Positions 32,929 to 45,640 of a stretch of 64,000 nt of DNA are shown piece after piece. Location of the stretch: NCBI GenBank assembly GCA_964247055.1, contig OZ176053.1:3162001-3226000 (forward strand). Reading direction: 5' to 3'. This DNA comes from Paragordius varius (lineage: Eukaryota > Nematomorpha). Position 1 is the first letter of the stretch. Each line of letters starts with the position of its first letter. The translations under genes were made by a program, and so were the position numbers. Below the pieces are notes generated by a model. The model was not told the origin of the DNA. It did no database searches and worked only from the letters and a program-made list of their open reading frames with translations.

Positions 32929-33347
32929 AAAATTTTCAAAAGATCAATTATTTTTCTTTAAATTTTTAAAATCATATCATCCTTTTCAATTTTTATGTTG
33001 ATTTTTGGGTTATACCGCCTTTACGCGGCGCATTATATTAACGTGATTTGGATGACTTAAAATTCTTGAGGTTTGGCCAGGGTAATCATGAAAAACTTTT
33101 AATATTTAAATACCTGAATGGATTTAGACTCATAATCTCAAACCGATTCTGCGCTGTAACGCCTTAAACAAGTATAAAGGCTAAATATATACAGCTTGAT
33201 GTCCGTATTTGATTAGTCCTGTAAGGCATCCCATCCTTAAATATTACAAATTAAAAAGTCACTAATTTTTACAAATACTCTTTTAGCTTGCGATGGACCA
33301 ACAATATTTGTTTAAGGGGGGTGGCCACGACATAACACCAATCATAT

Positions 33348-33377
33348 AACATTTATGGATAAATATCCATAAATGTT
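33348..33377. repeat. perfect 14-bp palindrome
   Basis: AACATTTATGGATA, AA spacer, then TATCCATAAATGTT. It lies about 150 bp upstream of the first LINE frame. It could be part of the LINE's 5' region or an independent hairpin. Confidence 0.7.
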
Positions 33378-33479
33378 TTATTTTAAAATTTTTTATTATC
33401 AATTAGTACTTCTACCCGATTTCTATTCGTTCGTTTATACAACTGTAAACTTTTTAATCTATTTATATTTTACCACCTT

Positions 33480-36400
33480 TTTCTTCTAATACACATTTTC
33501 CTCCCGTTGGAAAGGTTGCGGAAAGAAATGCCATCCTCGCATAAAACATTTGGTGAAAATTCAAACCGGATAGCGACTTGGAATGTTAATACACTGACAG
33601 CGAGATCAGGAGAAATAGCCACTAGACTTTATGGAAGAAAAGTGGATAGCTGTTCTATTCAGGAATCAGGAAAGGGCAAGGTACCAAAATTGTTAAAAAC
33701 TATTTATTTTGATGTGGTACAGACAAAAGAAAAAAGGCGGGAGTCGCCATTTTTATCGCGCAACGTTTAAAATCTAATATTATTTCATTACATTCACGAG
33801 CGTATTATGTTCGTAAAAATAAAAAATAATAATATCTACAATATATTTTCATTATACGCACCGGTCTCTGGTACAATCACTGAAGTATCAGATGCGTTTT
33901 GGTCATATATTAAATTTCAATGGAAAAAATTATTTCTTTCTGGAGACCTTAATGGTCATATCGGCAATTTGCCTACCCAAATGTACACGGAGGATTTACT
34001 TAATTCATTTAATGAAAATGGTAAATGTATTCTTGATTTTGCAACAAATAACAATTTAACAATAATTAATACCTTCTTTAAAAAGGACACATCTAAATAT
34101 TCCACTTATGTTTCAGGCAAGTCAAGCATGCCATCTATTTAATTATGTCAAGCTATTCTTTGAAAAACACTTTTACAAATATTAGAACACCCAAACTGCG
34201 ATTGCAACACAAGTTGGTAATCGCAGATCTATAAATTACCCTATCACATCACCCAGTTAACAGAGTATCAAAGCTACGTTACAACAAACTAAAACATCCA
34301 TCTACTGTAAAAGCCTAAGCTTGTATCAGATAAGGTCTCTAATTCAGACTCTATTAACTGGAGCACCTTCAGACAATTATGTATTCATTGGAAAAGGTAG
34401 CATGACGCTGTAAAAAGGTAAATAACATCAAGTTTAAATGGTGGTGGGACGTTGCTATTAAGGATTGTATTAGATTGAAAAAGTTAGCTTTTAAGAAATG
34501 GTAAGCAGAAAAAACAGTTGAATCCAAATTAGGATATTCCATTGAGAAAAAATGTCGAAAAACAATAAGGGAAATGATAAGCAAAAAGGGTCATGAAGAG
34601 GGCTTGAAAATGGATACCCAGGTTAATCACAATCCATATACAAATCAATAAATGATTCATCTTCTATTCTATCAAAACAAGCAATCAAGCTCGATAACTC
34701 TATCAGCTATGAAATAAAACAAACATGGAGGAACCATTTCTAGAAAATATTCAACAGTAATGATAGTAGTGTTTTTATACCATGTTCTACCCATGTATTA
34801 AGTTTTGCTGAACAGTTTACGGAAATCGATATTGAAAAAGGAATTCGTTTCATGAAAAGAAATAAAGTTTCCGCTCCCTCTGAATTTACGGTATAAATGA
34901 TCAGCGCCTTGGATTCAAAACTAAGCACACCGATACTGTGTAATATATTTTAATAGTATAATTAACGATAATATAACTTTAAACGAACGGAACAATAGCT
35001 TAATAATACCCCTATATAAGGGCAAAGGAGACAAACTTAACCCTGACTCCTATCGCCCAATAAATCTCGAACATGGTATAAAACTATTTGAACTTATACT
35101 ATTAAATAAGATAAAAGATAGGATAGATATAAATGAAATGCCTAGTGGTTCCTTACCCAACAAAGGAACCACAGATGCCATCCTTATACTAAGACAACTT
35201 CAACGAGCAGACCTTCGAAATAACCCTTTATTTCATGCCTTCATCGACCTTGAAAAGGCATTTGATTCGGTAGCCCGAACTCTAATCCCATGGGCCCTAC
35301 GAAACAAAGGCATTGACGAATGGATGGTTAAATTAATAATGGCATTATATACCGAGTGCGAAGCTCAGGTGGCGACAAGCGTAGGGTACTCCGACTCTCT
35401 CTCAATTAACTCCGGGCTGCACCAAGGCTCGCTCTTGAGCCCGTTCTTGTTTGGATGAAATTACTAAATCCTTAGACCAAGGCTTACCATACAACATCCT
35501 TGACGACTTGGTATTAATGGCAAACAGTGAAGTGCAATTAAACACAGATCGCGAGATGGAAAGCTAGAGATGTTTGGACTTAAGGTTATGTAAAAAACAA
35601 AATTAATGAACGATAATAATAAAAATCCCAAATGGCCCTGCTCAATATGTAATAAAGAAGTCAAAACCAACGCAATCCAATGTCTCAAATGTAAAAAATG
35701 GGTCCACAAAAAATGCTCTCAGTTGAAATCGCTAAAATTACATCTCGATTTTATATGCAGCAATTGCACCAATGCACCACGCCCAACCCAACTAAGCCTC
35801 CACAAAGTATACGTAATGAAGAACCTTTTGAAACAGTACAAAGTTTCACATATTTGGGTGACATTATAAGCGCTGGTAGGGGCCTTGAACCAACCATAAA
35901 TAACCGTATAAAAAATGCCTGGTTAAAATACCACCAACTTAAAAGTATTATAAACAATAAATACATCTCATTCAAATTCAAATCGAATATGTACACCACC
36001 ACCAAACGACCCGTTCTAATTTACGCAACAGAAGCTATGGCTTTAACCAAAACAAATTCACTAAAGTTACAACAAGCGGAAAAGAGAATTCTATAAACTA
36101 TACGCTATGCAACAAACCCAAACCTCTATAACTCCAATAATAAATTGATCCATATACTGTCCTACAAATGACTATGGACTATTTGCGCACAAATCGTCTG
36201 AGATTCGCGGGACATATTCCTAACGCCCACATGAAAGTTGGGTATACCGCATGGTCAATTTTTCTACAAGTTTGCGAAATCGTAAAGGGCGTTTATTACG
36301 AATTTGGCTCTCTATTGTGGAAAACATCTGGCTATTTTATGAAAATTAAAAATGCGCAGGACCGATGTTTATGGCGTAAATCTATCCGAAGGGTTACCTC

Positions 36401-36480
36401 CTTGTTGGGAGAAAAAAACCCTTAAAGATTGAATTAGTGCTTCTACCCTGCCAATTCTACCACAGTATAAGATCCATAGC
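33480..36480 (+). mobile_element. LINE fossil, near full length, RTE-like
   Basis: A non-LTR retrotransposon with all modules in order but broken by stops and frame changes. The APE-like endonuclease starts at about 33550 (RIATWNVNTLTARSGEIATR, then FLSGDLNGHIGN at about 33938). A charged linker has WWDVAIKD (about 34440). The RT runs from about 34985 (YKGKGDKLNPDSYRPINLEH, FHAFIDLEKAFDSVAR, INSGLHQGSLLSP, LDDLVLMANS). A cysteine module at about 35630 reads WPCSICNKEVKTNAIQCLKC and WVHKKCS. The connector includes FTYLGDIISAGRGLEP and LRFAGHIPNAHM. At least eight interruptions are visible, among them a stop right after SPFLFG and several in the linker. The zinc-like CxxC...HxxC insert between RT and C-terminus is typical of this invertebrate RTE group. 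Confidence 0.78.
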
Positions 36481-38447
36481 TTAAATCTCAATTCGCCGTT
36501 AACGCCAGTGATTTTGGAAAAAAATAAAATACACTTAAAAATATCTGCTGTATCAAATTACTAAGCCCTCATTAACCAGAAAAAAGCTCATGTCTCGCAC
36601 GACCCAATTAAACAAATTATCAGTCCTAAACTATCAATATCACATATTTAGCCGGATATTTCTTATCTGCGAAAATAAACTAACAAACACATTATTAAAC
36701 ACATTATAACAGTCTAAAATTCATGATCATTTTTTATAAGCAATTAAATGGTTTTATCATAATCAACTGCATGTCATTCGATACAAAGAGTTGTTACCCC
36801 AGGCCTGTTTATTCATAAAATGAAATGTGGTACATATTTAAACCATTTCAAAAGTTTCCAATTCTTATTTTATATAGGTAAATTTGAAGGCTTAAATTAA
36901 GAAAACTAAAGCCATCTTTCTATTGAATGTTTTTTGGTAAAACGGAAAATAAAACAAATATCATATAGATAAGTTGTTTTTTTTATATTTCATTAATAAT
37001 GATCCGCCGAAATATTTGATTCATTTTTTTATATAACACAGTGTACCGATTTCGCTCATAATTAATATTATGATAGAATTCTTCTTATAGCTTTAATATT
37101 ATTTAGTTTAAATAATCCAAATAAAAGCAAAATAATGGCTCTCTGAATAAACGAACCCAATATAACTTTAGACCACGCTCCAGTAGAAGTGGTTAAAAAT
37201 ACTTTATTCTAAGGCTCTCTTATTAATAATTACAGTTTCTCCACACCAGATATTATAGGGCGCATTGAATTCGAAAAGGCAGTGAACATGTTAACTTAAG
37301 TATGGAAAAGTAAAGACTTTACTATGAAAACTAGAGTAAGAATTATTAATGTACGGTTTTACCTGTACCGACTTGTGCTGCAGAAATGGACATTGAAACA
37401 TTGTTAAAAACGATTGCAGTCTGATGATGATGGGGGGACTTTCAATAGAAGGTAGTTTGACAAGGTAAAGAATGAATCAATAATTGAAACTAAATATTGA
37501 CATCAAACCTAGCACTATTAATGACACTAAATTTTACTGATGTTTTATAATTTGATCAGTCCAAATCGGTACAACACTAATTACAACCACTATGATTAAT
37601 TTACCATTTTGATGCAAAATTTGGCTTGATAGATGTAAGGATTTAGCCTGACGAGTTGAACAATGATCGTGAGCTCGATTGCAAAAATAAGTCCAATAAA
37701 TTTAAACATATTTTTTACGGAAAGAAATGCAATTATATATAACTAAATTGAACGGGAATATATGTGATTTTAAAATTTTATTAAATTGTTCAATATATAA
37801 TTTTAAGAGTATTAAACCATAATGATTGGGTTTATGTTGTTTGATTTTTTTGCAATCATTTTTCAAGGAAAGTTTTTCTTATTTTTTATATTTTTGTACC
37901 AGTTTTCTTTAAATAAGACCAAAATTTTCCGAAAATCCGCCGATATCAGAAATTAAATAACTAGAGGATTTTTTGTGATTTGCTTAAACCTACTTATCAA
38001 ATCTGCTAGTATATCTAAATGATAATGCAACAAGATGGGCGTTTTAAGCTAGAGGAGTATAAAAGCCTAAATTAGACCACATAATTGATACTTTTTGATT
38101 ATAAAAGTCATTGAAACAGTGATACTCAAACCGCGTCCCTAAAATTGCTTTTTTATGGCCCTGAATCGTTTGATAATATTTGTAAATACTTATTTGGAAT
38201 ATAAATCCCTGCAATGTATCAAAAGCTATGAAATTTAAATGGGTATTAACGTTCCTGAGACAAGAAAATATTTTTTTGACCCTTTAATTTTTTTTGGTGT
38301 GTACACTTGCCACTGCATTAATTGTGAGTCATGCGTTACTGTGATTGAGTCGGATTATAAAGTTTAAATGGGTGCTGATTAACCTATTCGGAAATCAAGT
38401 GTTTATTTTCACACAAAAAACAGCTTATCGGTTTACAATAAATTCGT
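36481..38447. other. gene-free stretch with a LINE scrap
   Basis: AT-rich DNA. At about 37255-37420 (+) a frame reads RIEFEKAVNMLT, MKTRVRIINVRFYLYRLV and LQKWT. This matches the post-RT connector of the same LINE group, as a short decayed piece. Nothing else was recognised. Confidence 0.4.
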
Positions 38448-39515
38448 TTAACCTGGGGTCATGGTTCTCGAAACTTCATCGTATGTGTATGGTTGGGATA
38501 AAGTTATTTGTTCCTCCAATTCCATTACGATAGGTGAACCCATGTCTTGTGTCCGTGGATAACTTTGAAATGCTTTAATCAACAAAACTCGCGTATATTC
38601 AATCCATTTATCCCTCGATATTTCATAGTTTGGGATGACCGTTTGAGTTTCATTGTCATAACATACATAATTATCATCGTTATTTGTATTATAGCTATAA
38701 GTATCATTTGTCATTAATTCAGTATAGTTTGGGTCAAAGTCATATGAACTGGAAGAGTTTAATTCATAGTAATAATTATAAGAACTATCATATTCACCTT
38801 GGTAGGCTGAATTTTCCTGGCCATCGAAATTTGAATAAGAATATAAGTTATTTGGATCAGTGCTTTCCGTTAAATTTTCAATTTTTTGATTAAGTAATGC
38901 AGTGTAATTTGGTATAAGGTTAAAAAACACCAGTTCACGATTCAAATCATATAGGCAGAATTTTATATCTTCATACAATTCATCGTAAACTACTTTGTAT
39001 GTGGAGTTTTTAAGTTGTGTTACAATGAGTGTTATGAGATCTTTACTCAAAAATTTATCTATCAACTGCGCGTAAACCGAATAATCCATTGTTCCTGCCT
39101 TTGAGAGAAATGTTTGTTTAGGAACTTCAACCTTATAAGTTTTACTTAGTGACGCAATTGTCTCTAAAATAAGTGATTTGTACATTGGGGATATGGTGTA
39201 ACCAACACAAGTTTTAAAAGTCACTAAAGTATCGAAAAATTGTTTAATTTTCTCGATCGCCCCCTTCAACACGTCTATCGGTTTAATCTTCATAGATGTA
39301 TCTTTTGCTAAAGAATTTTTTTCCGCTTCACATAATAAAAGTGAACAATCCTTAATGCTTGACAGATATGGCTTAATTAAGGTCTCGATTTCGGACAAAT
39401 TAAGTGTAACAAATATAAAATTAGAGTCTACTTTGGCATCCATATTTTTCTCAAATAATTTTGTAATTTTGGGCATTTTATTGTAAGTCATGGATAAAAA
39501 ATAAAATGGAAACAT
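38448..39515 (-). CDS. orphan protein, 355 residues, Asn/Tyr/Ser-rich C-terminal half
   Basis: A single long open frame with ATG at 39515 and stop at 38448. The N-terminus is mildly hydrophobic (MFPFYFLSM), which might be a weak signal sequence. The middle (about residues 30-210) looks helical, with LNLSEIETLIKPYLSSIKDC and VLKGAIEKIKQFFDTLVTFK. Residues about 225-300 are low-complexity and rich in N, Y, S and D (SYNYYYELNSSSSYDFDPNY). The last 50 residues are again ordinary in composition. No family was recognised. An uninterrupted 1-kb frame in DNA this AT-rich is unlikely by chance, so I consider it a real gene. An in-frame ATG at M9 (MTYNKMPK) is an alternative start. It is flanked by LINE debris, so domestication or an unknown mobile ORF is possible. 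Confidence 0.6.
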   Translation of the reverse strand: MFPFYFLSMTYNKMPKITKLFEKNMDAKVDSNFIFVTLNLSEIETLIKPYLSSIKDCSLLLCEAEKNSLAKDTSMKIKPIDVLKGAIEKIKQFFDTLVTFKTCVGYTISPMYKSLILETIASLSKTYKVEVPKQTFLSKAGTMDYSVYAQLIDKFLSKDLITLIVTQLKNSTYKVVYDELYEDIKFCLYDLNRELVFFNLIPNYTALLNQKIENLTESTDPNNLYSYSNFDGQENSAYQGEYDSSYNYYYELNSSSSYDFDPNYTELMTNDTYSYNTNNDDNYVCYDNETQTVIPNYEISRDKWIEYTRVLLIKAFQSYPRTQDMGSPIVMELEEQITLSQPYTYDEVSRTMTPG

Positions 39516-40030
39516 TGAAAAATTATTAGGAAAGAAAGCATACAAAATCCATAATAGATATAAATGATTGTTACCGTTGATTCTCTCATATTTAAATAAT
39601 CAACTTATTAGTTCAGTTATAAAGTTTTAACCGAAAGAAACAAAACTTTAAAATTTCCAGATTTTGCTAAGCGATATCTAAACGGATAGAGGTTATTTAT
39701 ATAAACAAACAACGGTTTCCTTTGATATTATTCCTTAAATAGATTCTTATTGAATTTTAAGATGTTAGATGTCCTATATAAAAAAGCAAAATCTAGAAAA
39801 TTTTGTTTGGACTAATGCAGGATCCAAAATTTGTTACTTATAAAATCTATTACTTTACATCTGTTGTTGTTATAGCTAAGATCGGCGTCGTTTTGGCGCT
39901 ATTTTGTAAACCTATTAATATGCGTTCAATGAGCACAAGACAATGGGTAATGTAAATCAACTCTTCCTTAATAACGTAATCATTATGATGCATTTTCCGG
40001 CGTCGATATACTTTTTGTTTTAACTGCCAC
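39516..40030. other. gene-free stretch
   Basis: Spacer between the orphan gene and the 3' end of the minus-strand LINE. The short minus frame at 39850-40044 has no motif and may be LINE 3' trailer. Confidence 0.4.
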
Positions 40031-42855
40031 TGATGTCCATCCATCCATTTTAGGTCCCAGGGTATCTGGGGTTTCCATGCACCAACTTTCTAAACAATGT
40101 TCTATCAAAGACTTGTTCGTGTTCAATATTGAATTGTGATAAATCTTGGGTCAGCTGTTTGGACCATGTGCATTTAGGGCGGCCTTTTCTGTTTGGGCCG
40201 GGTATATTTAAATGTTGTATTTTTTGTACCCAGTTATCGGAATTCATAAGTTCAATATAATATCGCAATCGATTGCGCTGAATGAGTAGAGCTATGGGTT
40301 CATCTTCTTTTATGATATTATCAAAATTATTATTTTGAGCATTGATTTTCAGCTCTAGTAAGTCTATTTATGTCTGTTGCTGTAAGGGCCCAGGTTTCTA
40401 TAGCGTATGTCACTGGTCTTATTCCCATTTTATTAATATATATCTTATGATTTGATTTGATATTTTTAATTAGTTAAAATATATTTTAATTGATTGAATT
40501 TGGCCCATCCTTGTCTGATTCTATGAGAAATGGTATCCAGAATCATCAGATGCTATATAATCGCCCAGATATGGAAAAGATGTTACAACTTCTAGTTTGT
40601 CTCCATTAAAGTTTAAAGTACGCGGATTCGATATTGGCATACCGATAAAGCACATGGTATGCAGATAAAAATCATTATCAATTAACTTTTATTGGAACAT
40701 TTTTTATGGACCCAATATCTGCATTAAAGTGGTGGTGCACACTGGGCATGGGAACTTGAAAGTTTTATGTTCTTCTCCTGTGATTAAAATTTTGGTTTTG
40801 TTCGTGTTGATCTTAAGACCGTGTTTATGTAATTGTTTTAACCATATTAGATATTCATTTTAGAGTATTGAAATATCTTCTGCAGTGATTATAAGGTCGT
40901 CTGCGTAGAGAATTTCATATGGCAGACCTTCTCTAATATCTTTTGTTATGTAGTCAATTATAGCTATGAAAGGAAGTGGGTTTAGGACAGACCCCTGATG
41001 CAGCCCAGTATTAATACTAAAATACTCTGAATTCCCAACAGGTGTAAGAACACAACTGATTGAGTTAGTGTAGATTAACATAAATAACTTAATGATATAT
41101 TCATCTACGTAGCGCAGTGATTCTATTATTAGCGCTCTAGGTATTGAGTCGTAAGCCTTTTCCAAATCGACAAAAAGTATAGTTTGAGACCTTTTGCTCG
41201 GTATTTATTTTGTAATTGTCTGAGTAAGAAAATTGGATCGATTGTGCTTTTACCCGCTGAAAAGGCGAATTGCATTGGATTAATTGATATGAACTGGACG
41301 ATACGATTTTTGAGGCACATTTCAAAATATTTTAACCCATGTTCAAGAAGTTTTAAGGGCCTGCATGAGGAACAGGTTAGGATATCTCCTCTATTTTTGA
41401 AGGTGGGAAATATAATGCTTTTTTCCCAGTCTGTGGGTATTTTCATTTCAACTATTATTTTGTTAAATAAATTTGTTAGAAGCATGGAAATATTTGGTAT
41501 TAATTTAATGATATCAAAACATAGTTCACTAGGGCCCGAAGCCTTGTTTGATTTCATAAAGCAATCTCAATTTCTTGTATTGTTAAAAACAAGGATCTCT
41601 GTCAGAATTTATTATGGGTGTTAAAGGGTTATTTAGATTTTGCTCCATATATTTTTGCCATATGGATTTAATTAATTCTGGTTGTATTTGTAAATTATTA
41701 TTATTATCTTTAATACATTTAATCGTTGGTATATCTTTTTGTTATTATTGTAAAGTTTCATATGTTTAAAAATTTTATTATTTTGAATTTCCTTTTCCAA
41801 TTTATCGGCAGTATCTTTAGCTTTTTCATTCATTAATTTATTTATTTCCTTTTGTACCTTTTTGATGTATTTGTAATCAGTTTTGTCGTATTCTCTTTTC
41901 GACTTCTTCCAACGCACCTCTTCTTTAAGTAGTGGCTTAATTGCATCGTCCCACCACCATTTCTTTTGGGCTTTGCTCTTTCTTCTACCACACCATTTTT
42001 CTACATTTTCAATCGTATTGCTTCTTAGACTTTGCCTGGAGTCTTCAACGTTTAGAATATCATTGTTTAAGTTAAGCGACTTTTTAAGATTTTTCATTAT
42101 ATCATGTTTTTTAAACTTGTTTATATTAAGTTTAGGTTTGGTTTTATGATTGAAAGGCCATGAATTAAATTTAAAAATTGATGTTAAAACTTTATGCTGT
42201 GTTTCAGAATTATAAGTGGTTGTATTTACCAGATATATTCGAATGTGTTGTATTATTATTGCTAAGTTTATGTAATAAGTTTATTTTTGCTTTTGGTGAA
42301 CATAGTGTTTGCTAACTGTAGTCGCTGACCTGAACAGAATAATAGGACATTTTGTCCTTCTATGTCCCGATTATCAAAGTCGTATCCTCCTTGTATACCA
42401 GAAAAACCTTCGCTGCTTCCAACATGTGCATTTAAATCTCCTCAAGTCATTATACAGTCTGTTTCGGGTATATTTAAGGTGACCAGACGTCCCGCTTTTG
42501 GCGGGACAGTCCCGCTTTTTCACACTTTGTCCCGCCTCCCGCTACGTTTATAAGATGTCCCGCTTTTTCATGATTATATAAAAAAAAATTTTTTTAATAC
42601 AAATAATTTTTTTTTAATACAAAATTTTTTATTTTAAATTAAAATTTTTTATTTTTAAATTAAAAATATGTATTTTTTTCCAATTTATATCATATGATTA
42701 TACACTTTCCTTCCTGCTACTACTGTCATTAATATCAAAAAGCCAAGTTATACTAGATCAAAAGACAAATTGATACCATAAATCGATACCTTACACGCTT
42801 TTTCCAGAAATTAAGGCAATATAACATTTATTATACTAATATTTAGTTTATAAAT

Positions 42856-44813
42856 ATGAACACAAAAAGAGGCTGTAAATTCAATGATGAATTAATGAAA
42901 GATTTTCCTTTCATTAAAAAAACGAAGAATGAATCGTCTGTTAAATGTCTTATATGCGATGGGGAATTCACCCTGGCACATGGCGGCAAACATGACATTA
43001 CAAAGCATATTGATACACAGAAACATCAAAAATGTTTAATTATAACGGCATCATCTCACAAGATGAGCGATTTTTTTCGAAAAACCGCTTTTGGAGAGGA
43101 AGAAAAGAATTTAGCACTTGCTGAGGGCCTGTTTTCCTTTCAAGCCTTAAATCATTGCCATTCATTTCGTTCAATGGATTGTACCTCACAGGTTATTCGC
43201 ACGTTATTCAATAAAAAATTTACATGTGGCCGTACAAAGGCTGAAGCCATTTTATGCAATGTTTTTTCGCCCATGCTTTTTCTGAAATACAAAAAGATTT
43301 GCTAAAAATTAATTATTTTTCCCTATACTCTGATGCTTCAAATCACCATGAAACAAAATTATTTCCTACTTTGATAAGATATTTTGATTCAGAAACCGGA
43401 GTAAAAATTAAAATTTTAGATTTAATTTCCCTACCCGGTGAAAATTCTGAAATAATATTTACTTCAATTATGCATATTCTAGAAAAAAATAACTTAAAAG
43501 AAAATTATCGCATATTGCGCTGACAACACCAATACGAACTTTGGTGGAAAAGCAAGGAGAGGAACAAAAATTATTTTTTATAAATTAACAGATAATCTTA
43601 ATCAAAACATTATTGGCGTAGGTGCAGCGCATATAATACACAACGCTATTCAAACAGCTGCAGATTTGTTACCCTTAGATGTGGAAAATGTAGTTGTTAA
43701 AATATATTCCTATTTTTATATATACACGGTACGTGTTGAAACGCTTAAAGAATTCTGTGAAAATGCAGAAGTTCAATATCAAAAAATGCTTGGATATAGT
43801 AAAACTCGTTGGTTGGCTTTTATGCCAGCTATCGAAAGAATTTTAATGTATGATCCTTTAAAATCTTTTTTTTATCACAGGACAAATGTCCTACAACTTT
43901 AAAAAATTTTTATGAAAGTGATTCTTCAAAAATATGGTTAGAATTCTTACATAATCAAGCTTCTCTCTTTCAAAATGTTATTAAATTTATTGAAGGTGAC
44001 AAAATTTCGGCAGTCGAAGTAGCCAATGAAGTTAGTAACCTGAAATTCCAATGTCAAGAACGGTTAGAAAATAATTTTATTCCATTAACCATCCGCACTA
44101 CAATAGAAGTAGCCAATGAAGTTAGTAACCTGAAATTCCAATGTCAAGAACGGTTAGAAAATAATTTTATTCCATTAACCATCCGCACTACAATAAATAA
44201 TTTAGAAAAACAAGGCTTAATAAATCGCCAAGATATCCTGTACCATATAAAAATGTTTTATACAAACTGTAAAGATTATTTGGAAGACTGGACGACGCAA
44301 TTCAATGAAATTGATCATTTTCATTGGATAACATTAAAATCAGAATTTAATTGGTGCGATGTTCAAAAATCATTTGATTATATCTGATCCCAAAAATTCT
44401 CAAAAATTGATCTTTCAGAAAATGATCTTTTTTCTGAAGTATCATTAGTTAAAAGATATATTAATAATGAAAAACTTAAATTATGGACAAAAGAAAAATA
44501 TACAGTAGAAAAGAAATGGTTGGAAATATTTCATCATTTTGAAGCCAACTATATTACATACAATAATATTTTAAAAATTGTGGAATTCGCACTATCTTTA
44601 CCTGGAACCAACGCTGCTACTGAGCGCGTTTTTTCCACAGTTAATCAGGTGTGGAGATCGGAAAAATCAAATTTAAATGTTGAAACTTTGAAGGCCGTTT
44701 TATCTGTCAAATATAATTTGACAAATTCTTGTAAAGACTTCTACAATATTTTAAAATATGATGACAATCTGCTAAAACGCATTCACTCAAACCAAAAATA
44801 TACCAAAGAATAA
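42856..44813 (+). pseudogene. hAT transposase, broken
   Basis: It begins MNTKRGCKFNDELMKDF with a BED-type zinc finger (VKCLICDGEF with KHDITKHIDTQKHQK, i.e. C-x2-C ... H-x4/5-H). The catalytic mid-region follows in other frames (INYFSLYSDASNHHETKLFP, LGYSKTRWLAFMPAIER). It closes with the hAT C-terminal dimerisation block ALSLPGTNAATERVFSTVNQ and LNVETLKAVLSVKYN. Frame changes near 43290 and 43520 and after 43900, and a TGA at about 44386, disable it. A 90-bp in-frame tandem duplication lies at 44016-44195. The similarity is to the hAT family with the ATERVFS box seen in vertebrate ZBED/ZMYM-like relatives. Confidence 0.8.
44016..44195 (+). repeat. 90-bp in-frame tandem duplication in hAT transposase
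   Basis: The two copies, 44016-44105 and 44106-44195, both start GAAGTAGCCAATGAAG and appear identical. They would add 30 residues. Identity implies a recent event, after insertion. Confidence 0.9.
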
Positions 44814-44929
44814 AATATTTTCTTTAAAGTTTTTGTGTTAAAAAACACAATTACCTAAAATATTGTATAAGTCTTCATAATTTGTCAAATTTTTGAACCC
44901 ATAAAAGGTCTTTTATTCGACATTTAAAT

Positions 44930-45640
44930 TTGATTCCGTGTCCACACTTGATTTACTCTGGAAAAACGCGTTCAATAGCAGTGGTTCAGGTAAAGATAAT
45001 GCAAATTCTACAATTAAAATATTATTGTATGGATCATAATTTGTTTAAAAATGATTATTTTAACCATTTCTATCCTACGTATTTTTTTCTGTTGTCCATA
45101 ATATAAGTTTTCATTCAATATATTTATTTAATAATGAGACTTCATAAAAAAGTGTCATTTTGCACCGTCTTGTCTTCCAAATAATAGTTTCTGTTTGTAT
45201 AAAACATTTTTATATTCTGGCTATTCATTGAGCCTTGTTTTTCTGGATGCTTTATGATATTGCGATTAAGTAATGGTATAAAATTATTTTCTAACCTTTT
45301 TTGACTTGGAATTTTGACCTTTTTGTGATAAAAATTAGGATTCTAGGAGATCACATTTTAAATATTTCTGCTGGCAAAAGAGTTAACCAACAGTTCTGCA
45401 ATATCCAAGCATTAACATCTATATTTTCCACATCCAGGGGTAACAAATCAGTAGCTGCTTGAATAGCGTTGTGTATCTGCCAATAATGTTTTGATTAAGA
45501 TTATTCGCTAAATTGTTAAAAATATTTTTTGTGCCGCTTCTTGCATGACCCAGCGCCCTTTATGATGATTCCGTCTTTATTTTTTTCTAGAATATTACAA
45601 TCACTTCACCCTTTGTTCGTGCACATGTAAATTTATTGAA
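44930..45640 (-). pseudogene. inverted, decayed partial copy of the hAT transposase
   Basis: Read on the minus strand, segments match the plus-strand transposase in the same order. About 45500-45400 matches ACAACGCTATTCAA and GATTTGTTACCC; about 45300-45140 matches GGTTAGAAAATAATTTTAT and AAAATGTTTTATACAAAC; about 45030-44930 matches GCACTATCTTTACCTG-like and the ERVFS region. Many differences and deletions separate the two. It sits tail to tail with the main copy inside the same TIR pair. Confidence 0.65.

Noticed and set aside
33010-33330. Minus-strand GC-rich frames reading MSWPPPLNKYC and YPGQTSRILSHPNH
   Set aside because: Coding-like, but I could not find phase-consistent splice sites linking them to each other or to 32795-32928. 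Left unassigned.
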